Positions 1 to 10,367 are shown, counted from the first letter of the stretch. The stretch: 64,000 bases of DNA from Clostridium sp. UBA701 (GCA_002298125.1 DBMJ01000001.1:155214-219213); one strand, 5' to 3'. The notes: a model not told the origin generated them from the letters alone. Program-made: numbers and translations.

Positions 1-1011
1 TGCAAAGGTTCCTGCTGCAAAGCTCTTAAATTCAAAAACTCCCATAGGTCCATTCCAAATTACAGTCTTTGCACCCTTAACTGCCTCTGCATAGTGTTTT
101 GCAGTGTTTGGTCCAATATCTAGACCCATATAGCCTTCTTCTATGTTAGCATCTTTTGTTGTCACAGGCTCTGCATCAGCACTAAAATCTGAGGCAACTA
201 CATTATCCACAGGAAGTAATAGCTTTACTCCCTTTGCTTTTGCTTTATCCATCATTTCCTTAGCGTAGTCTATTTTGTCTTCTTCCACTAGGGACTTACC
301 AATGGAGTAGCCCTGAGCCTTTAAGAAGGTATAAGCCATTCCTCCTCCGATTATTAAGGTATCTACCTTATCTAGAAGGTTGTCTATTACCTTTATCTTG
401 TCAGAAACCTTGGCTCCTCCAAGAATTGCTACAAAAGGTCTAACCGGGTTTTCTACTGCCTCACCCAAGAATTTTAATTCCTTTTGAATTAAGTATCCAC
501 AAACTGCTGTAGGCACAAATTCTGTTACTCCTACAGTGGAGCAGTGAGCTCTATGGGCTGTTCCAAAGGCGTCATTTACATATATGTCTGCGATGGAGGC
601 TAAATCCTTAGAGAAGCTCTCCTCGTTCTTTCCCTCTTCTTTTCTAAAACGGGTATTTTCAAGAAGAATTATATCTCCTTCTGCCATTTGTTCTACAGCA
701 GCCACAACCTTCTCTCCTACCACAGTATCCTCTGGTACAAACTTTACCTCTTTATCTAATAGCTCAGATAATCTTTTAGCAACTGGAGCAAGAGTGAGGC
801 TTGCATCAGGTCCCTTAGCCTTTCCAAGGTGGGAACAGAGTATAACCCTTGCACCCTTTAAAGTGAGATATTTTATAGTAGGAAGAGCTCCCACCAATCT
901 GTTCTCATCTGTAATCTTTCCGTCCTTTAAGGGAACATTAAAATCACATCTTACCAATACTCTTTTGCCTTTAACCTCTATGTCTTCCACGGTTTTTTTA
1001 TTATAGCTCAT
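1..1011 (-). CDS. pgk: Phosphoglycerate kinase, 3' end outside window
   Basis: Phosphoglycerate kinase of glycolysis transfers phosphate from 1,3-bisphosphoglycerate to ADP in the cytoplasm. The gene runs on the minus strand from an ATG at 1011 and leaves the window at base 1, so 337 codons are visible and roughly the last 60 residues of the usual ~395 are missing. The N-terminus begins [17 protein letters not shown] and continues with the family motif [21 protein letters not shown] ribosome binding site lies ahead of the ATG. It follows gap with only a hairpin between them, the standard clostridial order cggR-gap-pgk. No frame break is visible in the part present. The identification is secure; only the 3' end is unseen. 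Confidence 0.95.
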   Translation of the reverse strand, partial: MSYNKKTVEDIEVKGKRVLVRCDFNVPLKDGKITDENRLVGALPTIKYLTLKGARVILCSHLGKAKGPDASLTLAPVAKRLSELLDKEVKFVPEDTVVGEKVVAAVEQMAEGDIILLENTRFRKEEGKNEESFSKDLASIADIYVNDAFGTAHRAHCSTVGVTEFVPTAVCGYLIQKELKFLGEAVENPVRPFVAILGGAKVSDKIKVIDNLLDKVDTLIIGGGMAYTFLKAQGYSIGKSLVEEDKIDYAKEMMDKAKAKGVKLLLPVDNVVASDFSADAEPVTTKDANIEEGYMGLDIGPNTAKHYAEAVKGAKTVIWNGPMGVFEFKSFAAGTFA

Positions 1012-1062
1012 AGCTTAATCTCCTCTCCATAATATGCTTTTATATGTATATTATAGTCTAAA

Positions 1063-1090
1063 AGAAACGGGGTGACTACTCCCCGTTTCT
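1063..1090 (-). terminator. Stem-loop between gap and pgk
   Basis: AGAAACGGGG (1063-1072) pairs perfectly with CCCCGTTTCT (1081-1090) over an 8-nt loop. Read on the minus strand it lies directly after the gap stop codon and is followed by TTTT, so it looks like an intrinsic terminator or a processing site. A TATAAT sequence just downstream, at about 1050-1057, could start a separate pgk transcript. It probably lowers pgk relative to gap; that is inference. Confidence 0.7.
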
Positions 1091-1100
1091 AATTAGATGT

Positions 1101-2138
<1,038 letters not shown>

Positions 2139-2142
2139 TTAA

Positions 2143-3186
2143 TTAATCTAACTTTTTCATGTCAGACAATAGTGCATTGATCTTCTTTGCTGCACCCTCG
2201 TCTGTAATCAATATGTTATTATTATTATCCAAACTTGTAGATAATATAGCCTCCGCCTTACTACTGCCGCCAGCTACTGCAATTTTTGTATGTATTCTTT
2301 TTATGTCTTCATTTTTTATGCCGATAGTGGGGCTTGAATATATTATGTTTCCAATACTGTCAAAATAGTGACCAAAGGCTTCTCCTACTGCACCCTTTTC
2401 AAGGAGGTCCTTTAATAAGGCTTCATTAAGACCTCTGCGCTTTCCCATTTCATCTGCTCTTCCTATGCCATAGAGCAAGATGTCTGCATTATTAATGCTC
2501 TCTATAACATCACTGATTTCATCTTCATGTCTCATGGTGCTTAAGGCCTCAAGACTTAAATTATCTGGTACATGCAGCAGCTTGTAGCTTCCTCCAATTT
2601 TTGATGCAAGTCTTGCTGCTAAGGTATTTGCCTGAAGCTCCACATTTTTACCCATACCGCCTCTAGCAGGTACAACCAGCACATTTTTATGACCTGGAAG
2701 GTTTTGCGTGTTGTCTATCACTTCCTTTATAGTGCTTCCTCCAGTTAATGCTATGATGTAATTGTCCTTAATTAATGACTTTAAATATGCTGCGGCTGCT
2801 CTTCCAAGCTCACTCATGATGGTAGAGTCCCAGTCTAAATCTCCTGGTACTACTATAACATCTCTAAGGTGCAGAGCCTTTCTTAAGTTTACTTCAAGCT
2901 CTGATAAGCCCTTTAACTCGTGAAGAAAATCCTTAAGCTTATCTACAAGCTCCTCCCCCTCTTCTGTAATACACATGCCCGGAGCACTGATGTCTATAAG
3001 GTTTTGCTCTTTTAAAAAGCATATCTCAGTTCGAACTATTCTTTCCCCAAGGTTTAGGGTGTTAGCTAACACTCTTCGTCCAATAGGCTGGTGATAATAA
3101 ATAGTTCTTAAGATTTTATATCGCTTTTCAAGAAGCTCTACCATTTCTGGAACGATCTTTTGTTGTAGTTTTAAAATCTCCATCAT
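2143..3186 (-). CDS. cggR: Central glycolytic genes regulator (SorC family)
   Basis: This 347-residue SorC-family repressor matches CggR, which in Bacillus controls the gapA operon in response to fructose 1,6-bisphosphate. An N-terminal winged helix-turn-helix is visible around residues 20-70 (RRVLANTLNLGERIVRTEI). The sugar-phosphate binding domain follows, with GGSTIKEV near residue 150 and VPARGGMGKNVELQANTLA near residue 175. Its place directly ahead of gap-pgk supports the role. A pair of GGGAC boxes lies in its own promoter (3211-3235), implying autoregulation. The ATG at 3186 has GAGAGGTG ahead of it; a second ATG follows immediately and could also be used. Confidence 0.93.
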   Translation of the reverse strand: MMEILKLQQKIVPEMVELLEKRYKILRTIYYHQPIGRRVLANTLNLGERIVRTEICFLKEQNLIDISAPGMCITEEGEELVDKLKDFLHELKGLSELEVNLRKALHLRDVIVVPGDLDWDSTIMSELGRAAAAYLKSLIKDNYIIALTGGSTIKEVIDNTQNLPGHKNVLVVPARGGMGKNVELQANTLAARLASKIGGSYKLLHVPDNLSLEALSTMRHEDEISDVIESINNADILLYGIGRADEMGKRRGLNEALLKDLLEKGAVGEAFGHYFDSIGNIIYSSPTIGIKNEDIKRIHTKIAVAGGSSKAEAILSTSLDNNNNILITDEGAAKKINALLSDMKKLD

Positions 3187-3210
3187 GACACACCTCTCTG
3201 GTCGTATTAT

Positions 3211-3235
3211 GTCCCGCTGTATATATTATTGTCCC
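3211..3235 (-). promoter_or_regulatory. Putative CggR operator ahead of cggR-gap-pgk
   Basis: On the minus strand two direct repeats, GTGGGACAATAAT and GCGGGACATAAT, are spaced exactly 20 nt apart (GTCCC at 3231-3235 and 3211-3215 on the plus strand). A TATAAT -10 element (plus-strand ATTATA at 3242-3247) lies just upstream. The arrangement of GGGAC half sites about two helix turns apart resembles the Bacillus subtilis CggR operator as known from the literature. It sits 25 nt ahead of the cggR ATG, downstream of the -10, consistent with repression by roadblock. Confidence 0.75.
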
Positions 3236-3246
3236 ACTTATATTAT

Positions 3247-3284
3247 AAAATAAATACTAATTAATTTAAATTAGTATTTATAAA
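3247..3284 (-). terminator. AT-rich inverted repeat after rpoN
   Basis: A perfect 11-bp inverted repeat, AAATACTAATT with AATTAGTATTT around AATTTA, lies between the rpoN stop codon and the cggR promoter and is followed on the minus strand by a T-rich stretch. It may end the rpoN message. The stem is entirely AT-rich apart from one pair, so termination would be weak; it could equally be an upstream AT element of the cggR promoter. Confidence 0.35.
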
Positions 3285-3334
3285 ATAAATTGTAAAATAA
3301 TTATTAACAAAATTCAATAGCTTAAAGACATTTT

Positions 3335-4708
3335 TTAAAATCTTTTTCTCTTAGCTGAGGATTTTATACCCAATTCTTCCCTGTACTTTGCTACAGTTCT
3401 TCGAGAAATATTAAAGCCCTCTGAATTTAGTATATCACAAAGAAGCTGGTCTGATAAGGGCTTCTCATTGTTTTCTTTCTCAATAAGCTCTTTGATTCTG
3501 CTTTTAATAAGCCTTACGGATACATCCTCTGAGCTATTTGTACTAGAGAGCCCTAGGCTGAAAAGATCTTTTATTTTAATAGTACCGCGAGGGGTAAAGA
3601 TATACTTTTCCTTTATTGCTCGGCTCACAGTGGATTCATGCATTTCCAAGGTTTCTGCCACATCTTTCAAGGTCATGGGTTTAATATAATCATCACCATA
3701 TTCGAAATAATCCTTCTGAAGTTCAACAATTCTTTCTAGTACCCTATATATGGTGCTCTTTCTATGCTCTATACTCTTTATTAAAAATAGTGCATTATTT
3801 AGCTTATCCTTAACATACTCAACAGCTTCATTATCCTCCTCATTATTTATGATATGTTTATAGAGGGGATTTATGGTAAGGTGAGGGGTTATCTCCTCAT
3901 TCATTATTATAAGATACTCTCCATCAATCTTTTTAATATAAGCATCTGGCTGAATGTATTTTACCTCCTCTCCAGTATAAAAACCTCTTGAGGGCTTAGG
4001 TTCAAGTGACTTTATTATATCACCAAAGTGCTGTGCTTTTTTTGCATCTATATTTAATTCTCTTGCAATTACGTTGTATTTATTTTCGGAAAGCTCCTCT
4101 AAAAAATTATCCACTATAAGATAGAGCTCCTCTTCCTCATAATTTTTTCTGTGAAGCTGAAGCTTAAGGCATTCCTTAAGATCCCTGGCTGCAATGCCAG
4201 CAGGCTCAAAGGATTGAAGTATAGAAAGGGCTTTTTCTATTAATTCCCTTGGTTTCTTTAGTTGAGAAGTAATACACTCTATAGAGTCCTCCAAATAACC
4301 CTTTTCATTGAGATTTTCAATGAGATATCTGCATAAGCCTTGAAGTTCATCTTCCATATGATTCTCAATTAACTGCTCCTCTAGAGTCTCCTTTAATGAC
4401 TTTTTTCTGGACACAAAATTTAGAGGGGATATTTCAGAATCTTCATTTCTCTCAACCCCTCTATGGCTATAATTATCAAACTCATAGTATTTTATGAGCT
4501 CCTTGTAATCAATACGGTTTTCTGTCTTTGCTTCATTAATATTCTCAGCATATTTCACATCTAATAATGGGTTTTCTTGAAGCTGATTTTCAACATATTC
4601 CACAAGCTCCATAGAGGACATCTGTAAGAGCTTCACAGAAAGCTGCATTTGCTGAGTCATTATTAACTTTTGTTCTTGAATTAGGTTCATACTAAAATCC
4701 ATTTTCAT
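3335..4708 (-). CDS. rpoN: RNA polymerase sigma-54 factor
   Basis: Sigma-54 directs RNA polymerase to -24/-12 promoters that need an activator ATPase. The product has 457 residues from the ATG at 4708 (MKMDFSMNL), which has AGGTG at good spacing; the longer reading from 4729 has no ribosome binding site. The N-terminal glutamine-rich region I (QEQKLIMTQQMQLSVKLLQ) contacts activator and core polymerase, followed by the core-binding domain. The C-terminal RpoN box reads ARRTVAKYRE-like (SRRTVAKYREELGI), the -24 recognition signature. It lies upstream of cggR as in other clostridia. No clear -24/-12 promoter was recognised in this window. Confidence 0.95.
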   Translation of the reverse strand: MKMDFSMNLIQEQKLIMTQQMQLSVKLLQMSSMELVEYVENQLQENPLLDVKYAENINEAKTENRIDYKELIKYYEFDNYSHRGVERNEDSEISPLNFVSRKKSLKETLEEQLIENHMEDELQGLCRYLIENLNEKGYLEDSIECITSQLKKPRELIEKALSILQSFEPAGIAARDLKECLKLQLHRKNYEEEELYLIVDNFLEELSENKYNVIARELNIDAKKAQHFGDIIKSLEPKPSRGFYTGEEVKYIQPDAYIKKIDGEYLIIMNEEITPHLTINPLYKHIINNEEDNEAVEYVKDKLNNALFLIKSIEHRKSTIYRVLERIVELQKDYFEYGDDYIKPMTLKDVAETLEMHESTVSRAIKEKYIFTPRGTIKIKDLFSLGLSSTNSSEDVSVRLIKSRIKELIEKENNEKPLSDQLLCDILNSEGFNISRRTVAKYREELGIKSSAKRKRF

Positions 4709-4829
4709 AGTTTCACCTACATTAATCACAGTTGTGTAATTTCACACCTTATGCTTATTATATCCTTAAAGGTGCCCCTCTACAAGTGAAGGAAAGAGGC
4801 CACCCTTTCTAAAAGGATTTAATAAATAA

Positions 4830-4861
4830 AAAGACCTGCAGATTTCTCTACAGATCTTCGT
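4830..4861 (-). terminator. Terminator of the nucleoside transporter operon
   Basis: Read on the minus strand, AAGATCTGTAG pairs with CTGCAGGTCTT over a 6-nt loop (11 bp with two G-T pairs) and is followed by TTTTTATTTATT. It stands directly after the last permease gene. Confidence 0.75.
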
Positions 4862-4876
4862 TAATTTACTTATAGT

Positions 4877-5827
4877 CTATCTCTCGCCCTTTTCGTAGGG
4901 AACTCCATCTTCCTTTGGAGGTGTAGTCTTACCCACAAAGCCTGCTAAAGCTAACATGGTCAATAAATAAGGAATGCTGTAATACACTTCTGTTGGAAGC
5001 TTAAAGGAAAAACCTTGAGCAAAGCCCTGCAGGGATTCTCCAAAGGCAAATATAAGTGTCGCAAGCAGCGTTCCTACAGGTTTCCAGTTACCAAATATCA
5101 TGGCAGCTAAGGCAATAAAGCCTCTTCCTGCTACCATACCCTCTCTGTATATTCCTGCTATTCCAACGGAAAGAGCTGCTCCACCTAAGCCAGCAAAAGC
5201 ACCAGATAGTATTACACATAGATATCTTATTCCATAAACGCTTATTCCTAGGGTATCTGCTGCCTTTGGATGCTCTCCAACTGAACGAATTCTAAGACCT
5301 AGAGGAGTTTTATTGATTACAAAATGGGAAACTGCAACTAAAATAATTGCCAGTATAACAAACCAATTGATGCCCTCAACTAGTTTTCCAATGTACGGAA
5401 TTTTAGTTAAAAAGGCTGGCGGGTTATAGCTTAAGGTATTCACAATATTAGTCTGTCCACCTAATTTAACTCCATTTACACTGAACAACCTAGTGATCAA
5501 AAAGCTCGCTAGTGCTGTACAAAATAGGTTTATGGCTGTACCTGAAACAACCTGATCTGCCTTCATAGTAATACTTAAAAAGGCATGAATGGAGGCCACT
5601 ACTGCTCCAGCAACTATTGCAAACACAATACCTAGCACTGGCTTATGAGTTATATAAGTTCCATAAACCCCAAAGAAAGCTCCTATAATCATCATGCCTT
5701 CAAGACCGATATTTACTACTCCAGACTTTTCAGAAAATACTCCGCCAAGTCCTGCAAAAATTAGAGGAGTTGCTAGTCTTAATGTACTGGCAAGAAGGGC
5801 TATTATAAACATTAAAGCACTATCCAT
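4877..5827 (-). CDS. Nucleoside ABC transporter permease, second subunit
   Basis: A 316-residue integral membrane protein of the BPD_transp_2 (branched-chain/ribose type) permease family, matching the NupQ/YufQ or BmpF type subunit. It has about eight to ten hydrophobic segments and the family signatures GLEGMMIIGAFFG near residue 43 and GENPKAAD-like GEHPKAADTLGIS near residue 195. It starts at an ATG that overlaps the end of the upstream permease gene by 8 nt, a sign of translational coupling. With its partner permease, the ATPase and the BMP lipoprotein it should import purine nucleosides. Substrate is inferred from family membership, not shown. Confidence 0.88.
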   Translation of the reverse strand: MDSALMFIIALLASTLRLATPLIFAGLGGVFSEKSGVVNIGLEGMMIIGAFFGVYGTYITHKPVLGIVFAIVAGAVVASIHAFLSITMKADQVVSGTAINLFCTALASFLITRLFSVNGVKLGGQTNIVNTLSYNPPAFLTKIPYIGKLVEGINWFVILAIILVAVSHFVINKTPLGLRIRSVGEHPKAADTLGISVYGIRYLCVILSGAFAGLGGAALSVGIAGIYREGMVAGRGFIALAAMIFGNWKPVGTLLATLIFAFGESLQGFAQGFSFKLPTEVYYSIPYLLTMLALAGFVGKTTPPKEDGVPYEKGER

Positions 5828-6920
5828 TTAACACAGCCTCCTTCTTTCTCTTTTCTTGGAAATATTTCACGATATAATCTGTTGCAACAAATATTATGAT
5901 TACTGCCTGTATTAAATAAACTATTTCTTTCGGAATATCATTTAACTGCAGCATCTTTGAACTGCTGTTTAAAATACCAAATAGAGCGGCAGTTGCAATA
6001 CAAGCCACTGGATTTTTCTTTGCAAGCAGTGCAACGGCTATACCGTCAAAACCAAAGCCTGGGAAGCCGCCTATATCAAACTGCTGATGCATAACACCAG
6101 ATACATGTACTGCTCCTCCAAGACCTGCCATAGCACCGGAAATAACCATGGCAAGTACAGTGTTCTTTGCAATGTTTATTCCACCATACTCAGCTGCATG
6201 AGGGTTTATACCTACTGCTCTTACCTCATAACCTATAGTGGTCTTCCAAAGCAGCCAAGCCATGAAAATAGCACAGATTACTGCTATGATAATACCTATA
6301 TTTGCTCTGCTACCGCCAAAGCTTAACAGCATTGCACTTGGCTGTATTTCGGGAGTGTTAGCCTTGCCCTTAACACCAAGTGGTGTTCTTAGCACTAGGA
6401 AGTTAACTAAGTTAACTGCCAGGTAATTCATCATAATTGTATTAATAACCTCATTAGTTCCAACCTTAGCCTTTAAATATCCAGGAATAGCTGCCCATAG
6501 TGAACCTGCTAATATACCACCTATAAGCACTATTGGAATGTGGATTATTGGGCTTAGTCCTGGAATAAGTCCAAGGGCTGCTGTAGTCATCATACCAACT
6601 ATGAACTGTCCCTCAACACCTATGTTGAATAAACCCGTTCTAAAAGCAAGTGAGTGAGCCACACCTGTGAAAATAAGAGGGGTAATGGCTACTAGGGTTT
6701 CCATTCTGCTGCTGGAGCTTCCAAAGGCACCATCAGCTATGGTTTTGAAAAGATCAGATAATGCAGTAAAGTAATCTAGAATGCCATATCCCTTAGCCCA
6801 AATAACAAAAAATACTGCAACAAATATTGAAAGTACTATTGCTAATACTGGGAAAGCAAGTCTTTTAAGAACATCTACTATTACATTTGATTTATTACTT
6901 TTCTTCATGTCCTTACTCAC
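5820..6920 (-). CDS. Nucleoside ABC transporter permease, first subunit
   Basis: A 366-residue permease of the NupP/YufP type. A charged, lysine-rich N-terminus (MSKDMKKSNKSN) is followed by a first membrane helix at residues 14-35 and further helices to the C-terminus. The motifs FNIGVEGQFIVGM (about residue 98) and GINPHAAEYGGI (about residue 237) are typical of this permease class. It overlaps the ATPase gene upstream by 8 nt and the second permease downstream by 8 nt, so the three are one translational unit. Expected to form a heterodimeric channel with the following permease. Confidence 0.88.
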   Translation of the reverse strand: MSKDMKKSNKSNVIVDVLKRLAFPVLAIVLSIFVAVFFVIWAKGYGILDYFTALSDLFKTIADGAFGSSSSRMETLVAITPLIFTGVAHSLAFRTGLFNIGVEGQFIVGMMTTAALGLIPGLSPIIHIPIVLIGGILAGSLWAAIPGYLKAKVGTNEVINTIMMNYLAVNLVNFLVLRTPLGVKGKANTPEIQPSAMLLSFGGSRANIGIIIAVICAIFMAWLLWKTTIGYEVRAVGINPHAAEYGGINIAKNTVLAMVISGAMAGLGGAVHVSGVMHQQFDIGGFPGFGFDGIAVALLAKKNPVACIATAALFGILNSSSKMLQLNDIPKEIVYLIQAVIIIFVATDYIVKYFQEKRKKEAVLNG

Positions 6921-8454
6921 CCTTCTTCACCTCTTTCTCAGCCTCTTTAAGTGAACCTCCAGCCATAAGGATACCAAGCTTCTGCTCTGTAGCATCTTTC
7001 CTATCCATTACAGCTACAATTTGTCCATCATACATAACAGCGATTCTATCAGATAGTGCCATGATTTCATCTAATTCCAAGGATACTAGAAGCACTGCCT
7101 TACCCTTGTCTCTTTCTTGAACTAATCTTTTGTGTATATACTCTATGGCACCAACGTCAAGTCCTCTGGTAGGTTGTGCAGCAATTAAAAGCTCTGGGTC
7201 TTTTACAATCTCTCTAGCAGCTATTAACTTTTGCTGGTTACCTCCTGAAAGAGCTGAAGCCATCACATCTGCATTAGGAGTTCTTACATCAAAGTCCTTT
7301 ATTAGCATGTCGCAATGTTCTCTTATCTTATCATAATTCAGTATAATACCTTGGCTAAAGGGTGCGTTAGTATGACTTCCGAGAATGGAGTTTTCCACCA
7401 AGCTATATTGGAGTATAAGTCCTCTTTTGTGTCGATCTTCAGGTATATGGCTGATACCATTGTCCATAACCTCCTTAGGGGATTTTCCAATAATGTTATT
7501 ACCCTTTAAAACTATATTTCCACTCTTAGCTCTTCTAAGTCCAGTAATTACTTCTATGAATTCTGACTGACCATTACCATCAACTCCAGCAATACCGAGA
7601 ATTTCTCCTCCTCTTACGTTAAGGTTTACATTTTTAATAACCTCAACGCCTCTATGGTCATAAGCCACTAGATCTGTAACCTTAAGAACCTCTTCTCCAG
7701 GCTTACACTCTCCCTTGTTAACCACAAGATTAACCTTTCTTCCAACCATAAGCTCTGCAAGCTGGTCTATGTTTGTGTCCTTAGTATTTACAGTTCCTGT
7801 TACCTTACCTCTTCTTAATATTGTAACTCTATCACTCATCTTCATAACTTCTTTAAGCTTATGAGTTATTAGAATTACTGACTTACCTTCTTTTTTAAGA
7901 TTGTCTATTATTACTGCAAGCTCATCTATTTCCTGAGGGGTAAGTACAGCTGTGGGCTCATCAAGTATTAAAATCTCTGCTCCTCTATATAATGCCTTTA
8001 ATATTTCAACCTTCTGCTGCTGTCCTACAGTTATATCCTCAATGATGTCATTAGGCTTAATTGCAAAACCATATTTATCAGATAATTCCTTAACCTTTTT
8101 CTTTGCTTTGGACATGTCTAGCACAACACCCTTGCGTGGTTCTGCTCCAAGAACAATGTTTTCTGCAATACTAAAATTATGAACAAGCATAAAATGCTGA
8201 TGAACCATGCCTATTCCAAGCTTAATGGCTTCACTAGGCGAGTTGATGTTTACCTTGTTGCCATTAACAACTATGTCCCCTTTTTCCTGGTGATAAAGAC
8301 CATATAATACATTCATTAATGTGGTTTTGCCGGCACCGTTTTCACCAAGCAAAACATGGGTTTCGCCCTTTAAAAGGTCAAAGTTTACTTCGTCATTAGC
8401 GACAGTACCCGGGAAAACCTTGGTGATGCCAAGCATCTCTATTACCTTTTCCAT
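6913..8454 (-). CDS. Nucleoside ABC transporter ATPase
   Basis: A 513-residue protein with two fused nucleotide-binding domains, the NupO/YufO type. The first domain has Walker A GENGAGKTTLMN (residue 38), the signature TVGQQQKVEIL and Walker B LILDEPTAVL. The second has a degenerate Walker A (GVDGNGQSEFIE) and a good signature LSGGNQQKLIAAREI, the usual asymmetry of this family. The degenerate site is normal here and not a sign of decay. It powers import through the two permeases encoded next. A GGAGGAGG site precedes the ATG, and a stem-loop separates it from the upstream lipoprotein gene. Confidence 0.92.
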   Translation of the reverse strand: MEKVIEMLGITKVFPGTVANDEVNFDLLKGETHVLLGENGAGKTTLMNVLYGLYHQEKGDIVVNGNKVNINSPSEAIKLGIGMVHQHFMLVHNFSIAENIVLGAEPRKGVVLDMSKAKKKVKELSDKYGFAIKPNDIIEDITVGQQQKVEILKALYRGAEILILDEPTAVLTPQEIDELAVIIDNLKKEGKSVILITHKLKEVMKMSDRVTILRRGKVTGTVNTKDTNIDQLAELMVGRKVNLVVNKGECKPGEEVLKVTDLVAYDHRGVEVIKNVNLNVRGGEILGIAGVDGNGQSEFIEVITGLRRAKSGNIVLKGNNIIGKSPKEVMDNGISHIPEDRHKRGLILQYSLVENSILGSHTNAPFSQGIILNYDKIREHCDMLIKDFDVRTPNADVMASALSGGNQQKLIAAREIVKDPELLIAAQPTRGLDVGAIEYIHKRLVQERDKGKAVLLVSLELDEIMALSDRIAVMYDGQIVAVMDRKDATEQKLGILMAGGSLKEAEKEVKKGE

Positions 8455-8498
8455 TATTCCTCCTCCTTCTTAGCAAGCTAAATATATTTTTTACTGAA

Positions 8499-8530
8499 TA
8501 AGAGCTAGATGCTTTTACATCTAGCTCTTA
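8499..8530 (-). terminator. Stem-loop between BMP lipoprotein and ATPase genes
   Basis: A perfect 13-bp stem (TAAGAGCTAGATG with CATCTAGCTCTTA) around a 6-nt loop lies in the gap between the binding-protein gene and the ATPase gene. On the minus strand a T-rich run follows after a few bases (TTCAGTAAAAAA on the coding side, so not a classic U-tract). It probably stabilises or partly ends the binding-protein message so that the lipoprotein is made in excess, as is common in ABC operons. Confidence 0.6.
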
Positions 8531-8611
8531 TAAAAATAATTGTCAGTATTAATTATTTTATTACCATATACCCCTTTTGTAAAGAGCTTTGGGCATATTA
8601 TTTGTAAGTAA

Positions 8612-9691
8612 TTATTGGATAGCTTTTGGTGCAAAAGCTTTAATTTCGTCTAGCTTAGCTGGAACAACGATAGTGCCGTCTACAACAGCCTTCTCGTACT
8701 TAGCAACTAAATCTAGAACATCTTTTGGAGTATTCTTGTTTGAGCTTGGAGCTATGCCAACACCCTTTTCCTTTAATCCGAAGGTTATAACAGTGCCACC
8801 CTTGAAAGCGCCATTCTTTACATCCTTAGATGCTTCATAGGTTGCAGTGTCAACTTTCTTTATCATGGAGGAAAGGATTATTCCTGCATACTCAGGAGCA
8901 GTAACAGCCTGGTCCATATCAACGCCTATAGCCCAAACCTTCTTACCCTTATCGTTAGCTTCCTTAACAGCCTTGAACATTCCAAGACCAACACCACCAG
9001 CTGCATGGTATATTACGTCGCAGCCATCATTTATTAACTGGTTAGCTAATTCATAACCCTTGTTAACATCGCCAAAGCTATCAGCATATTTAACATACTT
9101 TCTGTTTATTAAGTTGTCAGCAGCAGTTGGGTTTACAGACTTAACACCTGCATCAAAGCCAACTTCAAACTTCTGAATTAAATCAAAGTCTTTTCCGCCG
9201 ATAAATCCTATTTTACCACTCTTAGTCATTTTTCCAGCGATAACTCCCATTAAGAAGGAGCCTTCATGCTCTTTAAAGCATAGTGATTCAACGTTCTTAG
9301 CATCAACAACTGTGTCGATGATAGCGAACTTGTTATCAGGATACTTAGCAGCAATAGCCTTCATAGCCTCTTCCATCTGGAAGCCTATAGCAAAGGTTAA
9401 ATCGCACTTATTGTTAACTAGTGCTTCTAGGTTAGCCTGATAGTCCTCTTTCTTTGTAGCTTCGATTGGCTTATACTCTAAACCAAACTCACTAACTGCC
9501 TTTTTAACTCCAGTATCTGCAGCCTGATTGAAGGATTTATCGTTTAATCCACCTTCATCTGTGGTTAAACCGATTTTTACCTTTTTCTCAGATGTTCCAG
9601 GAGTCTGAGTGTTAGAGCCCTTACATCCTGCAAATAGAGTAGCAACTAATGATAAAGCTACTAGTGATGCCAACAGTCTCTTCTTATTCAT
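8612..9691 (-). CDS. BMP family nucleoside-binding lipoprotein
   Basis: The 359-residue product is a substrate-binding lipoprotein of the BMP (basic membrane protein, Bmp/NupN/TmpC) family. The signal peptide has a positively charged start, a hydrophobic core and a lipobox LFAGC, with the lipid-modified cysteine at residue 23. The mature protein shows IGLTTDEGGLNDKSFNQA and YHAAGGVGLGMFKAVKEA, both typical of the family, which binds purine nucleosides. It is the first gene of the transporter operon. A GGAGGGAATGTA site precedes the ATG. The upstream 700 bp contain no gene and probably the promoter. Confidence 0.93.
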   Translation of the reverse strand: MNKKRLLASLVALSLVATLFAGCKGSNTQTPGTSEKKVKIGLTTDEGGLNDKSFNQAADTGVKKAVSEFGLEYKPIEATKKEDYQANLEALVNNKCDLTFAIGFQMEEAMKAIAAKYPDNKFAIIDTVVDAKNVESLCFKEHEGSFLMGVIAGKMTKSGKIGFIGGKDFDLIQKFEVGFDAGVKSVNPTAADNLINRKYVKYADSFGDVNKGYELANQLINDGCDVIYHAAGGVGLGMFKAVKEANDKGKKVWAIGVDMDQAVTAPEYAGIILSSMIKKVDTATYEASKDVKNGAFKGGTVITFGLKEKGVGIAPSSNKNTPKDVLDLVAKYEKAVVDGTIVVPAKLDEIKAFAPKAIQ

Positions 9692-10330
9692 TTACATTCC
9701 CTCCTATAAATACAATTGTGTTTTGAGAATTAAACTTTATATAAATTTTAATTCCTCCATGATAAAATATACTCCCTTTTCGTTTAACATCGTTCAAATA
9801 ATAAGTATGGGATTGTTTACATTTTTATGTATTGATGTTAAATACGAACATTGAGTACTTTAAGTAAGTAAAAAAGAGGATTTAAAACCTCCCCATACCC
9901 TTAGTATTGAAAATATACGTGTTTAGCCTCTGAGTTATCACTGAAGCCTTTACATATATCAAGTAAACCAAGTTCAAAATGGAGGGAGGTTGCTGGTATA
10001 ATATGTATATTGTATCAAAAATTAAATATGATTTATCTTTAAAAATATAGTGAACCTATGGGAATCTTGTCTAGCAAATATATGAGTCAATTACTAATAT
10101 ACTTCAATTTTAACAAAAAATCAATACAAATTTTACATATTAATACTGCTTATATATATGATGATAAACTATACCAATCTATGGTGTTATTCCTATTACT
10201 CAGTCCTATCTAAAGCTATGCACCAAAGTTAGTATAATATGTATATTTTACCACATGTATATTCACTTTTAAATAGCTATAGAGCATAATAAATAATAAA
10301 TATTCGGAAAATTGAATACTTATTAGGTTA
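9692..10330. other. Long AT-rich spacer with no gene
   Basis: About 640 bases upstream of the BMP lipoprotein gene hold no credible open reading frame and no RNA gene I recognise. Several AT-rich promoter-like stretches are present. A sequence AAATACGAACATT at 9840-9852 is close to the Bacillus PurR box. A weak hairpin with a run of T on the minus strand lies at about 9870-9890 (GAGG and CCTC arms). The purine riboswitch core was looked for and not found. Confidence 0.5.
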
Positions 10331-10332
10331 AT

Positions 10333-10367
10333 AAACTCTTCGAAGGAAGGTGCCCTTCGAAGAGTTT
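10333..10367 (-). terminator. Terminator of the glycine reductase operon
   Basis: A perfect 14-bp stem, AAACTCTTCGAAGG with CCTTCGAAGAGTTT, around a 7-nt loop, lies directly after grdD. It is T-rich on both sides and should end the operon transcript. Confidence 0.85.

Noticed and set aside
6913..8454. Degenerate second Walker A in the ABC ATPase as a sign of decay
   Set aside because: The asymmetry is normal for this nucleoside/ribose-type ATPase family.
9692..10330. Purine or PreQ1 riboswitch ahead of the BMP transporter
   Set aside because: The conserved core sequences of these families were not found on the minus strand.
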